From Fistulifera solaris (lineage: Eukaryota; Bacillariophyta; Bacillariophyceae; Naviculales; Stauroneidaceae), in NCBI GenBank assembly GCA_030295235.1, contig AP026136.1, positions 1,116,001 through 1,180,000 on the forward strand: DNA of 64,000 nucleotides, read 5' to 3'. The notes beneath the pieces were generated by a model that made no database searches, had not been told where the DNA came from, and saw only the letters and a list, made by a program, of their open reading frames with translations. Shown piece by piece: positions 1 through 10,564 of this stretch (position 1 is its first letter; every line of letters begins with the position of its first letter). A program made the translations under genes and the position numbers.

Positions 1-1
1 A

Positions 2-1213
2 AAGAATGGCCCCAAACCCCCCAAAGTTGAAGTTTCGACAGAGGTGGTAAATGATAACCGTGACGAATTTGGAACGACGCTTGTTTCCCTCTACGACAAG
101 TACGACTTGGATTGGGCTACTCTTTCCGACGCTGAATCCCCTCAAAGCAAATCGCTACTTTCTGTGACTGGTGCAGCGACATACGAAGGTATGGCGACTG
201 CCAAGAAGGTTCAGCGTTACGCTCTGGGTGTTTTCTACTATTCGACATTCATGCGCGCACATGCCGAGTGGACCGACCCTACCGATTGGGTGTCTTCTCA
301 TGGGTGGTTGACTTCCGCAGATGAGTGCGAATGGGAGGGTATTGTTTGCGATAGTGCAACTGGAAAAGTCACCGGTATTCTACTGTCCAAACATGCGCTC
401 TCTGGTTATCTTCCTCTCGAGCTTGCTCTTTTGGACCAATTGCAGGAGCTCGATCTCGCAAGTAACTTTATTCATATGACTGAAAGTGAGCACCATGGAC
501 TCCGTGTCTTTGGCATGCTCCCGAAGCTTGTCAAACTTCAAATGGACGACAACTACGTAATGACGGAAGGAACTGGTCTCCCCTCTAGCTTTTCGAAATT
601 GACCAATCTGGAGCGCCTGTCTATGTCTTACAATCTTTTACAGGGAAACATCGATGGTGCTGTCGTGTCACAGATGCAAAAGTTGACTCATTTGGAGATT
701 GAATCAAACTATCTTTCGGGAGAAATCCCTGTCGAGCTTGGTCAGCTTCCGAATCTCTTCTACCTTTACTTGCGCCGCAACGCACTCACTATCGACCTGA
801 CTGAACTTTTTGTAAACCAGGTCGGTTCGTACAAGGAGATCTTCTCTCTCTGGCTTGATGACAACATCATTTCTGGCACTATTCCACCGGCCATCGGCCG
901 CTTGACCGGACTAGCGAGTTTGAGCATTACGAACACGACACTTGGCGGTTCTATCCCTTCCGAGATCGGGAACCTCTTTGACTTGCAAAGGCTCTGGCTT
1001 TATTCGAATGATCTCACAGGCAAGCTTCCGGATACACTTTCAAGCTTGGTGAACCTTCAAGTCCTCGAGATCTATAACAATGAAATAACGGGAAAAGTAC
1101 CAGAAGCAGTCTGTAATGCCGTTCAAACCGCCGATTACGATTTCCGTTCGATGATGGTGGATTGCAGTATGATCGAGTGCCCCGTGGGTACTTGCTGTAC
1201 AGAGTGTTACTAA
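2..1213 (+). CDS. leucine-rich repeat protein, 5' partial
   Basis: The frame is open from base 2, so the true start lies before the window; the first in-window ATG is internal. The protein has a plant-type LRR N-cap (W followed by CEWEGIVC) and then about eight LRRs of the LxxLxLxxNxLxGxIPxxL type. It ends in a cysteine-rich tail, CSMIECPVGTCCTECY. Family knowledge: diatoms have many secreted or membrane LRR proteins with this short Cys-rich tail; ligands are unknown. No kinase or TM segment is visible in the part seen. The stop TAA is at 1211-1213. It is convergent with the Nudix gene. The LRR call is secure; the role (adhesion, recognition) is only inferred. Confidence 0.85.
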   Translation, partial: KNGPKPPKVEVSTEVVNDNRDEFGTTLVSLYDKYDLDWATLSDAESPQSKSLLSVTGAATYEGMATAKKVQRYALGVFYYSTFMRAHAEWTDPTDWVSSHGWLTSADECEWEGIVCDSATGKVTGILLSKHALSGYLPLELALLDQLQELDLASNFIHMTESEHHGLRVFGMLPKLVKLQMDDNYVMTEGTGLPSSFSKLTNLERLSMSYNLLQGNIDGAVVSQMQKLTHLEIESNYLSGEIPVELGQLPNLFYLYLRRNALTIDLTELFVNQVGSYKEIFSLWLDDNIISGTIPPAIGRLTGLASLSITNTTLGGSIPSEIGNLFDLQRLWLYSNDLTGKLPDTLSSLVNLQVLEIYNNEITGKVPEAVCNAVQTADYDFRSMMVDCSMIECPVGTCCTECY

Positions 1214-1334
1214 ATCGGCTCTGTTTGAAAAGCATATCAAATTTTAGTTTTTCTTTATAAACAATAAACTAATTATCAGGAAACAGCTGCTTGCTTTTGT
1301 TAGCTAGCGTGGACAGCTATCTCTTTGTTGCGAG

Positions 1335-2705
1335 CTAGAAAATGTTGTGTGTTGGTGTATGCAAGAAACGTCTACAACCATGACGCATCTGGTACCGGTA
1401 CTTCCTCTGGTGGAATCTCTCCGCGCCGCTGACTCTGTCCTCCTTTTGACGCCGAACAATGGGATACAAAATGTCTTTTGCAAATCGCTGTAAAATATAC
1501 CCGGAAAGACCCCAAACGACATCCGGACCACCCGTAAATATAGGGGCAAATCCATCTCGGTGGATCCACAAAGATCGATCTAATAAATTTGAAAGAGGCA
1601 CTGTGAATACTTGCGCTACTTCCTCTGCATTTGGCAGTAAATGCTCGGGCAGCTCACCCCAATAGCATACCACCGGAGTGACCTGGAGGTACCATTAAAG
1701 TGTGAGAATCGCCTTTTCACACGTTGTTATCTTGTATGACGCACGATTAATACAGCAGTGAATACTCACCGCAATGTTCACAAGATGTTGTATATCGCCC
1801 CAGTTACACCGTAAAACACCCAATACATCGACAGGTTCATCCGGTAATCCATTGATTTCTTCTTTCATCTCACGTAGGCACGTACTCACAATACTCGGAT
1901 CTTGAACATCACACACCATTCCACCCGGCAGAGCAACTTCATCGGGATATGATCGTAAATGCGACGCCCGCTTCTCCAATAAAATACAAGGGACTCCATC
2001 AACCGTGCAAAGCGCAATAACCACACCCGCTCGTTTATCATGCGCTTGCGTTACAGTACGCGGCATTCGCATAAGCGCCTTCCGTATCAACTCCAAGTTG
2101 TTCCGATGCAGCGATTGTGTAAGATCGAGAATCGGCGGTGATGGTGCCCCTTTGGATGGCGTTTTCGGTCCATATCTTCGCTCTAACACATACCTGGGAT
2201 GATAAACTCGTAAAAAGTCACGCAAAGCATCCCACTTTTCTTCATCACACAGCATGGCGGCATATTGAAGAGCATCTTCTCTATCACGGAGCGCCGAAGC
2301 AATCGCCTTGACGGTATAGTTTTCACACATAATGAGCATATCGGTGGCGGGATCGGCATGTAGCACCCCCAATCGCTGTTGCGGCATACTTCCTTGCAAC
2401 TCCTGAGCCTCCATTCGCTTGAAAAGACGAGGCAGCTCATCGCCGTCCTTCTTGACATTATCAACAACTCGTTCTTTCCAAAATTCGTAATTTCTTTTGT
2501 CTGTAGAGAGATGGGCCAGTTGATCCGGCCACACACCTTTCCATAATCTTTGTGCGGTGGGTGTAGAGTTGGAAACTTCCGGAGGTTTGTCGAGAGAGTG
2601 CGGAGTGTAACTGGTCGAAGAAGAACACCGGACGAATCTTGTGACAATTCGTTCCGGCAAAGCAAGCCGCCACATCGCGTGCGAACGTCGCATGAAAGGC
2701 ATCAT
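1335..2705 (-). CDS. Nudix hydrolase, NUDT7/8 CoA-pyrophosphatase type
   Basis: Two exons, 2705-1770 and 1682-1335, flank an 87-bp GT-AG intron (1769-1683), giving about 427 aa. The N-terminus (MMPFMRRSHAMWRLALPER) is basic and lacks acids, like a mitochondrial presequence. Residues about 40-190 are a novel extension. The Nudix box lies near residue 265 (LPGG...REMKEEIN). Exon 2 carries the VTPVV, NAEEVAQVF and WGLSGYIL blocks typical of the CoA-diphosphatase subgroup that trims CoA and acyl-CoA. The GxU end of the box reads ING instead of IGL. Substrate is inferred from family. Confidence 0.8.
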
Positions 2706-3246
2706 GATGACTCAAACTATTTGATTGTGTTTCTTATCTTGTTCCTGACGATTGAGTGTCTATAAAATGTATTCGGTTGATCAACAACAACGCAGCACCA
2801 TGCAATCAGAAATAAAATAAAATTAGTGCGAGCGCATTATAAAGAAGCCGTTGTGAGTTGTGAGAAAAAGACATGTCTATGTCGTCATCAATCACAATGT
2901 ACAATGTCGACCCACTCATGACAGATTTATCTAGGAAGGTGCGGGAAAAAGTGTACATTCACGTAGGCCCACGAAGAGAAATGTACCAAGCAGAGGTGCG
3001 TTCCCGTGTCTCCCAGTCGTGGGTAAACACTGATCTTTGTTTGTGTTTTGGCTATTCTTCTACACTATTCAAGCTAGCGGTATCCACAAATTATGTGAGA
3101 AACGTGCTACTTGGTTCGTGACTCGACTCAAAGCGGAGCACGACCCTTTTCAATAAAAAAAAAAAGCACGAAACATTTTATAATTTGCTGCTTTGATTGC
3201 TCTTGTCGTTCAACATTTTTCAGCTTGACTGCGATAGATATACGCA
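2706..3246. other. intergenic, divergent promoter region
   Basis: This 541-bp space lies between the divergent Nudix and p24 genes and probably holds both promoters. A small open frame at 2873-3121 shows no recognisable domain. A run of ten A residues sits near 3160. Nothing else stands out. Confidence 0.5.
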
Positions 3247-4039
3247 ATGACTTTACCTTTCCTTCTTTTTTCTCTCGCATGGATAGCGCCAACGGCGTTG
3301 TCGACGTATATGCTGGAACTGACTCCCGGAACGCGAGAATGCTTTTACACCAAGTTACCCGGGAGAGCGACCATTGTTAGGTACGTAAAATGGTTCCCTT
3401 TCGCATCGCATCGACGCATAGAGACTCTTTTACTAGATAAAAAGATTGAGACGTGATATGTAATGACGTTCATCCTTACGTCTGCCTGTGTGATATTTTA
3501 TTACTTTTTTGCAGCGGTAATTACGATATCATCGATGACGACATACCGGGAGATTATTTGAGTGTCACATTGCAAAATACACTGGCCGAAGACGGCAAGC
3601 GATTGTGGCACAATGAACCGGGATCGACGGAGGGGATTTTTAGTTTAACGGTCGATCGTGGCCTTCGATTGGCCTTTTGTTTTGAATTTCGAGAAATCAG
3701 TGATGATGAAACAGAAACGATCGTCGAACAATTGTTGATTGGATGGAATATTCGAGTGCACGCAATACCAAGAGAGTTACCCGATGGGGAAAGTGGCCCT
3801 GATACTGAGCGGGCCCGGCGGTTGTTGGAGAAGGCAGTGAATATTGAAATGGATTGGTCCAACTTGATGGATCATTTTGCCTTTTGAGGAGTCGAGAAGC
3901 GGTGCACATGAAACTTACCTCCGACATATTAAATCGCATTATGGGATGGACACTCGTAGAAGCCTTTGTGGTGATGGCCATGGCTTTCTTGCAAGTCATG
4001 TACTGGAAAAAGTTCTTCGAGCAGAGGCGGTATCTTTAG
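3247..4039 (+). CDS. p24/TMED family cargo receptor (GOLD domain), frame break
   Basis: Exon 1 (3247-3380) encodes a signal peptide and the start of the GOLD domain. A 134-bp intron (3381-3514) follows, then exon 2 from 3515. The domain ends in a coiled stretch, the p24 hallmark LRSREAVHMKLTSD, one TM segment and the tail KKFFEQRRYL. That tail has the FF COPII signal and a basic pair at -4/-3. The frame breaks in the T-run 3882-3885; one more T restores ...HFAFLRSREA..., so this is likely an assembly error. Family role: ER-Golgi cargo sorting in COPI/COPII vesicles. Length about 215 aa is normal for the family. Confidence 0.87.
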
Positions 4040-4629
4040 ATAATGACTCCAAAGAGCAGAAGTATTATCAGTGTCAAACAGTTGGCCAATACAACTAGAA
4101 TTTATTCTAATGCGCTAATAACATTGTAAAAACTCCTGAATAGTCTCGCCTTCGAACAAAGGGTCGCGATGCACGATCTGCCCCGCGCACATTGGGCTCG
4201 AACTCTAGGGAACTCCTAGAGAGCCTTGCCTTGAGAAAGATTCGACACAAGTTAGCAAGGATAACGCCGCTTTTTTTTCAAATAATTTGTCTGTAATGGG
4301 TCACGACAATCGCTTATGCATAAAATCTACCTCGTGACTGAATCCAGTCTTGATAAAAAGCGGTCAACACTTTTGGACTATAGTCGAAATTGTAAAGTGC
4401 ACGAGCTCACGAAGAGGTTTCAGTGTCATTTCACAATTAACAAATGTGGATCTGCAGATTCATAACCAGATACTAATGAAAGGAAAAATCATTTCAGCAG
4501 CGAGAAAGACAACGTTAAAATTCTGGAGCAGGATGCTCATGACTCGCCGCTAATCCAGTCTGGAAAAGGTCGCTTACAGACAGAGGCTATAGTGAAAACT
4601 GAGGTGTTGCACGGAACATCGCATTATAT
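4040..4629. other. intergenic space before the transposon
   Basis: 590 bp with no credible gene. It holds one imperfect inverted repeat, CTCTAGG/CCTAGAG, at 4203-4221. It would have been the upstream region of COX20 before the transposon inserted, so it may contain displaced COX20 promoter sequence. Confidence 0.45.
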
Positions 4630-4638
4630 TACTACGTA
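4630..4638. repeat. target site duplication, left copy
   Basis: TACTACGTA directly abuts the left inverted repeat and recurs at 10492-10500 next to the right one. Nine bases is the standard duplication made by Mutator-superfamily transposases. Confidence 0.95.
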
Positions 4639-4768
4639 GGGAGACTTCCGTTAGGTCTCCAACCAGGGTGAACCTCTTCCGATAGCTCTCCCGTTAGGAG
4701 AGACGTTAACTGACTACATTCAACTTTACAGTAGAGTACGCGCCATTGGATGTGGTACTAATTACTTA
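4639..4768 (+). repeat. left terminal inverted repeat, 130 bp
   Basis: Exact reverse complement of 10362-10491. It contains two potential hairpins: GGAGAC/GTCTCC at 4640-4660 and CTCTCC/GGAGAG at 4686-4702. Both loops contain CGTTA. Confidence 0.95.
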
Positions 4769-4833
4769 AAGGCCTTCCATCCATCATTAGTTCTACTTAG
4801 GTCACGCACAATAACCGCACAATCGTTCGCGTT

Positions 4834-6846
4834 GTGCGTTTGTTCCGTTCCGACTGCCGACAAGATGATCAGAACGCTGCATTCCTTATTGTCATAGTTG
4901 CCCTTCCGTTCCTACTGTTGCTCTTTTACAACATTAACATGTCGATCATTGAAACGAAGGAGCGACGATCATTCGTCACGATTATGCAAAAATATGGGGC
5001 ACTTCCTCCAACCGGTCCGTATGATTTTGAAAAGTTTCTCTATGACAAACCGATCCCTGAGGATGATCACGAGGAGCTTCTCCGCAGCATCGCTTTTGTA
5101 ATGCGATCGAAAGCTCTTACGAGATGTCAGCAAGCACGGAGAAAGCCCTTGCTACGTGTGCACTTGCTGCAAAACGTTCTCACTTAAGTTCAAGGAAGAA
5201 AACGGCGAACTTCGATTGCTACACGACCATCCTAGTACTAACTTCAGGCACAGTTTGTTTTGCACTCCAACAAACGACCTCCCAAAGGACTGCCGCAGAA
5301 AATCAATGATAGTGCAGAACATTCCTGCTGTTCAAGACTTCTTCAAAACATGCTTCCAGGCACCAAACTTCGACAGTCATGCTACTCGCAAGAATCTCAA
5401 CGCCGTCCTCAGGAAAGAGGGTTTCGACATCGAAGTTGGCCCGACAATGCATTCAAATCTCAAGAAACACTTCCGTGAGGTCTACCCGAAAGGATTTGTT
5501 GATGTACAATGAGCTGTTGGCCCAGTATCTTCGGAAATATGTCGAGCTAAATCCAAATGCCTCCGTCAATTTAGAAACTGACCAGAACTCATGCTTTTTT
5601 CGGTCAACTGTGTTCATTGAGAATGCCGCGCACTTCTTTAGAAATGCCTGCATTCCTGCAATCTTTTAGACGGAACACACATCCGTATACCCCGAACACG
5701 ATGGAATTGGAGTCCCGATCATAGGGGTCGATGGAAATGGAAGTAACATTCCACTTGGTTTTGGGTTGATTCCCTCGGAAAACAAGCAAGGGATGATATA
5801 TATCCTTCTCATGATGTATCAAGCTGGGTTCAATTTCGAAGAGTTTCCAGTATTCACTGACCGAGGACACATTCTCGCCGCTGTCCGAGCGTTGGCAGAA
5901 CATTATGGACTGGTTGTTTCCGTGAAGTATTGCTTGATTCATATTCTTCAAACATTTACCATCTATTCAATATCAATCAACGATCGCTGAGAGGGCAGAG
6001 CGGTCGCTTGGTTTATGCGCGAGATGCAAAGCTCCAGATGTTAACGCCTTCTTGGATGCTGCGAAGAAGCTTGTCAAAGCGCTTCCACAAATTGAAGAAA
6101 ACGAAACTCTTAGTACCGGTGCGCGAATTGTTATCTATGTTCTTGGGACAATTCATCCTACTCATTGGACTGTGTTTGGAAATACACCGAGTCAACATGA
6201 ATCTATGTGGGAGCCCCTATATTTTACCTATCTAGCTGAAGTGAATGGCTTCACAGAGATAAGTGGAGACGTCGGCGAATGGAGGTGGTTGCTCAACGAT
6301 CACGTGCCAGTTGGAAACAAGTTCCCTTTATATGGTTTCTGTTCAACAAATCATGTCGAATCGGCCCAGCAGTGGCTTCTACATCATGAAGTGAGGACTA
6401 ATACCCCTCCACTAGCCATTTCTAACTTTTTGATGGCGGCTGCCGAATCTCTTCGACAATTTCGAGATGAAATAACAACCAAATCTGCTAGGTTCCTCAC
6501 CATATACTTTCGAAGCTTGCAAGATACAGGCAATGAAGATCTAGATTTTGTAATAGAGGATGCTGAAGGATGCCCCGATGGCAGTTTGAAATTCAAATTG
6601 TACGCTGAAAAGCACAAGAAGACGGAGTATGTTACTTATGAACCCACGAGCACTCCGTCCCTGTACTGCTCCTGCAGTAGAACAGCGATGCGGGAAATCT
6701 ACTGCGGCCACATCAACCTTGTTTCACGCATTACAAGATCCTCAACTTGGCCCTCAATCCCACCCTCTGTGTTTTCGCAATTCTACGAAGAGTTTGGAAA
6801 AGTTCCGACAAGTGGTGATCGCCGGCTTCCTTACAGAGTTTCTTAA
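4834..6846 (+). CDS. MULE transposase, fragmented
   Basis: Successive open segments occur near 4834-5187, 5120-5512, 5650-5960 and 6000-6846. They show a Cys-rich N-terminal finger (CYVCTCC near 5152), a DDE-like core with LLDGTHI (Asp codon 5669-5671) and FTDRGH (Asp codon 5859-5861), and the NHVESAQQW region typical of MULE transposases. A SWIM zinc finger CxC...CGH follows at 6667-6711. At least three frame changes separate the segments; one lies at the C-run 5690-5693, another near 5940. Role: binds the terminal repeats and cuts and rejoins DNA. The third catalytic acid could not be assigned with confidence. Confidence 0.8.
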
Positions 6847-7174
6847 CAACTATCCGCTGACTTGACGTCCCGGGATTTGGGGATATCAAGCTTGCTTATC
6901 AATCAGAAAACATTTATCCATCACCAACTTACACTGACAAGCTTAACTCGGGGAACAGAATAATCAGTAATGGTGAACCGGGACCACGTAAGTCAAAGAA
7001 AAAGAAGCAATCGGGCGCTGGAATCAGCACGAATGACAAAGGAGTATGAGCCAAGTTCAAAGAACAAGCTCAGTCGAAATAACGATGCAATAGCAGAAGC
7101 GATTGCCGCCGATGGTCTGTTTGATTTTGGGACCAAACCAAAGGCGGAACACATGCAACAGCTAGAATCAACTC

Positions 7175-7810
7175 TTGGACGAACGAGACGGCAAGCCCTT
7201 ACCTCGGCACTGCTTTCACTGCAGATCACCGAATCACACAATTCGACAGTGTCTGGACTACCTCAAAGATGATCGAAGGTACATGGATCCTGCATTACTT
7301 GAAACTGGCGCAATTCTGGTCAACCATTTCCCAACATGCGTCATTGACATGGATGCAGGAATTACTTCTGAAGATTTGGACAACGATGATACCTCCGGAG
7401 GACATGGCCTTCACAATATTGACAAGATTGGCTTAGTAGAAGACTCTGATGCAGCCAATGCCATTGTCCAGTCACGGATTTTAAAGCTTACTGGAGAAGA
7501 CGCTGCAGAAATTCACGCTGAAGACGACAACGAAAATAACTATCTTCTGGATATGGACCTTGCTCCGTCAGGTAGTAACCGAGATATTGTAGTAATTATT
7601 CGTGACAAGGATTACACGGAAAGAAGAAGTCACGAACAAGAATTGACCATGGTTGATGATGTCGAGGTAGGCATCCATGACGATTCCCGTCTGAACAGTG
7701 CACACTCGGGTCATCTGTCGACAATTCTAGAGGATGAAGATGTGGAACCAAGCACCGCACATAATGCTTTTGCCTCAAGTCCCGCGAACAACAGAATATT
7801 CAGTAAATGA
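7175..7810 (+). CDS. zinc-knuckle (CCHC) and acidic segment of the MULE
   Basis: The open frame has no ATG start and probably continues the transposase or a second element gene. A textbook CX2CX4HX4C knuckle (CFHCRSPNHTIRQC) lies at 7211-7252, a common C-terminal feature of MULE transposases. About 180 mostly acidic residues without a known domain follow. It ends in the first SPA repeat (AFASSPANN). Upstream, at about 6990-7010, a basic GPRKSKKKK stretch may be the linker to the SWIM region. Confidence 0.6.
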   Translation: MDERDGKPLPRHCFHCRSPNHTIRQCLDYLKDDRRYMDPALLETGAILVNHFPTCVIDMDAGITSEDLDNDDTSGGHGLHNIDKIGLVEDSDAANAIVQSRILKLTGEDAAEIHAEDDNENNYLLDMDLAPSGSNRDIVVIIRDKDYTERRSHEQELTMVDDVEVGIHDDSRLNSAHSGHLSTILEDEDVEPSTAHNAFASSPANNRIFSK

Positions 7811-9121
7811 AATGCCAACAACTAGAACAAAGAGGAGATCCAAACAAGTAACGAATTTAAAAGCGCAGAAGGCAAGTCCATCTACCGCAAAGTCATCGAT
7901 ATTGAAGACAGCGACCGCATCCAGACCGAATTTGAAACCACCGCCGACCACAACAGCTTGTGCTTCCAGTCCAGCAACAACAGATTTTTCATTAGTCAAA
8001 ATGGCAACGAGAAAGAGGAAAACGGCCGAAACAGCCACCAAATCAAAAAGCTGAAGGAACAAGTCCCGCCACAACTGATTCGTCAATCTTTGAGAGGCCG
8101 ACCATGAAGAGTCAAAATCTGAAGCCACCACCTGATATCAGAGCTCATGCCTTGACTATCGAGTCTTCAATGAATGAGAATACAACACAAAAAGGAAAAG
8201 ATCGAAACTGACAGCAAATTCCAGAGCCAAAGGCCCGACTCATGCCCGTGAAAAAGAAGTTGAAACCGCCACCGATTGCAGAAGCAAAAGCAGGAAGTCC
8301 CGCCACAGCAGTTTCTTCCATAGTTGAGATGCCAACTATGAAGAGGGGTAATCTGAGAGCACTGCCAAGATCTCATTCAAACAGTCCAACAACCGAAGTA
8401 TCACGATTCCTGAAGATATGATTATAAAGATACCGAAGACAGAACCCACTAATGCAAGTCCCGCCCACGTCTGCTAGTGACGATTCATCACATGTATTTA
8501 AAAGGCGATTAGACATCCAAAAGAAGAATGCAAGTCCCGCCAAATCCGGTAATCTCAGTGACGATTCGTCGCATTTCCTGAAAATGCCGCTAGATCTGCG
8601 AAGAAAGAACTTGGCACAAAATGAAGCGCTCTCAAGTTCATTTTCAGTGGGTATTCCGAAAACCAGAAGAACTCAGAGCTATAACAAGTCCCGCTACTGC
8701 CACTAGTGGGACCTCATCACAATTCTTGAGAACACCCTTCGACCTGAGACGTAAGATTGTAGATCCCAGAAATGAAAATCAATTTTCATTACGTCGACAA
8801 CAAGTAAGGCAAATTGGAGTAGCCCCTTTGCAACCCCCAGTCATTACTGATGAACCATCAAAGATCGTATCCTATTTTTACGACACAGCTTATCCATTTG
8901 TGGGAACCATTGAGCAATTAAATTGTTTGGTTCAAGAACACGAGTTTGATATTCCAGAATCATTTACGGAAACGGAAACAAATGATTTAACGATGAAAAG
9001 AAGGGCTTCAACCCGAAAACGCAAGGGCGCAAACCAGCGAGGACTTGTGAGTGAGAACAATATTGCAATCCACGCAGCGGAATACTCTTGCAGAGACAGC
9101 AAAAGGAAAGAAGTGGAATAG
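7777..9121 (+). CDS. repeat-rich MULE accessory coding region
   Basis: Open segments in more than one frame (notably 8452-8706 and 8621-9121) encode recurring units of about 25-40 residues. Each begins SPA(T/K) and ends around FLKxPLDLRRKN. At the DNA level the core AAGTCCCGC recurs exactly at 7777, 8061, 8295, 8456, 8532 and 8686, with degenerate copies between. A C-terminal part (8800-9120) has a basic KRRASTRKRKG cluster. No known domain was recognised. It may be the N-terminal part of the Ulp1-like protein that follows, or a separate DNA-binding helper. Confidence 0.55.
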
Positions 9122-9446
9122 AATCATTTATCACTGTAGGGACAAGAAAGAATGGAAACGATCTGATTTACAACAAAGAAGATGCCAGGGGATCTCTTCG
9201 GTCACTCCTTTTTGCAATCCAGTGCAAAGGGCGTTGATAAAGGTCGCTGAGTCGTCACGACCTGAAGAGGGAAAGAAGCATCATATCAAGGTGCTAGAGT
9301 GGTGCCACGGCATCCATAACCAGTGAATGCCTTGAAATTATGAACTCGCAATGTTATTTCAATGACGATTGTGAACAGTTTCCTTGAAAGCATAACAAGC
9401 AAGACCGTGAACGGATGAGGGAGTTATTGCACACCCGTCGTATGTC

Positions 9447-9994
9447 ATGAGTAATCTGTGGGATTCCGCCAACCAAAATATTAAGAGAGAGGGTAGACTG
9501 CAGCTTAGTTCAGCGTTTGTGGCATTGAATTCTATGACAAAATCGAACAATTTGGGCATTCATTTATTCCCTATGTGCAAGGAGAGGCACTGGTGGTTGA
9601 TGGTGGTTGATGCCGATAATCGAGTTATTTATTCGCTCGACTCCCTCGAAGATCCGGACGATCACTACTCTAATGCTGTCTGGCTTTCAGGTTTATTTAA
9701 ATTGCGTGCGGTGAGGCAGCAATTAGAATGCCGTCAACAAGCGAGCAGCAGGAATCAACATTACCCGATTTAGCTCCGTGGGAATACCAAGAAATGCGTC
9801 TTCCCAATAAACTATTGCAACATGATGGCCATAGTTGCGGACCATATGTATGTTTTTATGCGGCGACAATTCTGAAACATGGTCGACGTGCCCTCAATGA
9901 GAGGACATGGTTCCTTGACTCTATTTCGGAGATTGGAGTCGGAGATGATCTCCGACCTTTTGTATTTGATGTTATGTTTCAATTGGCTGAATGA
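9447..9994 (+). CDS. Ulp1/SENP-like cysteine peptidase (C48) of the MULE
   Basis: The C48 core is clear: His in KERHWWLMVV (codon 9588-9590), Asp in YSLDSLED (9639-9641), oxyanion Gln (9818-9820) in LLQHDGHSCGPY, and the nucleophile Cys (9836-9838). All four catalytic positions are present, which suggests recent selection. The frame changes once near 9690-9725; one extra T at the TT before 9700 would join the halves as FKFACGEAA. An N-terminal start is not evident; it may be fused to the preceding repeat region. Family role: removal of SUMO or other ubiquitin-like proteins. Its use to the transposon is unknown. Confidence 0.8.
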
Positions 9995-10113
9995 CACGTA
10001 TAGAGTAATGTGTGATATTAATCAACCAAGTCTAGTTTGAAACTGAAATTGTGTAGATTGGGTTTTGATTATTTACACGAAGTAGTTTTCGACGAAAGCC
10101 TTGATCGGTGGAA

Positions 10114-10254
10114 GGTCACGTAGGCTGGGTTTTTTCTTTATTGGAAGGTCGCGCTCGCTGCATCAGGGTCACGTAGGCTGGTTTTTCTTTATTGACAATT
10201 GAGAGCGGTCGCGCTCGCTGACTTTTTCTTTATCAAGAGCGGTCGCGCTCGCTG
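10114..10254. repeat. subterminal repeats near the right end of the MULE
   Basis: Two 15-mers GGTCACGTAGGCTGG (10114-10128, 10167-10181) interleave with three 14-mers GGTCGCGCTCGCTG (10147-10160, 10207-10220, 10241-10254), separated by TTTTTCTTTAT stretches. The left end has no matching array. Subterminal arrays are often transposase-binding sites; that role is inferred here. Confidence 0.75.
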
Positions 10255-10361
10255 ACTATTGTTTATTGAGGATTTGGTTATCTTAGAGGGGTGATTCATG
10301 AATCATCCGGGACTGTCATTCATAAGGCTTTGTTACTTTATCGAGCAACCTAAGTAGATTC

Positions 10362-10491
10362 TAAGTAATTAGTACCACATCCAATGGCGCGTACTCTACT
10401 GTAAAGTTGAATGTAGTCAGTTAACGTCTCTCCTAACGGGAGAGCTATCGGAAGAGGTTCACCCTGGTTGGAGACCTAACGGAAGTCTCCC
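10362..10491 (-). repeat. right terminal inverted repeat, 130 bp
   Basis: Exact reverse complement of 4639-4768; the match ends inward at the shared ACTAATTACTTA. Confidence 0.95.
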
Positions 10492-10500
10492 TACTACGTA
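10492..10500. repeat. target site duplication, right copy
   Basis: TACTACGTA, identical to 4630-4638. Confidence 0.95.
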
Positions 10501-10564
10501 TTTGATATGATTCGACGACAACAAAAAGAGCATTATATTATACTTGAAACAGACCATCGCACAA

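Larger units (their letters stand above)
4639..10491. mobile_element. Mutator-like DNA transposon (MULE) carrying an Ulp1-like gene
   Basis: A 5,853-bp element bounded by 130-bp inverted repeats that read identical base for base, starting GGGAGACTT and ending AAGTCTCCC, and flanked by a perfect 9-bp duplication. Inside, in order: transposase segments with a DDE-type core, SWIM finger and zinc knuckle; an acidic and repeat-rich coding stretch; a C48 (Ulp1/SENP) peptidase; and right-hand subterminal repeats. The identical ends and intact duplication argue for a recent insertion. The coding region falls into several frames, so the copy is non-autonomous, or has unresolved introns, or suffers from the same homopolymer errors seen elsewhere in this window. 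MULEs with Ulp1-like domains are known in plants (Kaonashi, CUMULE types). Confidence 0.93.

Noticed and set aside
2873-3121. Open frame of 82 codons upstream of the p24 gene
   Set aside because: No recognisable domain, no good splice link to the p24 exon, and composition like the surrounding non-coding DNA.
10147-10254. GCGCTCGCTG repeats resembling viral replication-origin tetramers
   Set aside because: They lie within the MULE as subterminal repeats and no replication-protein gene is present; the likeness is coincidental.
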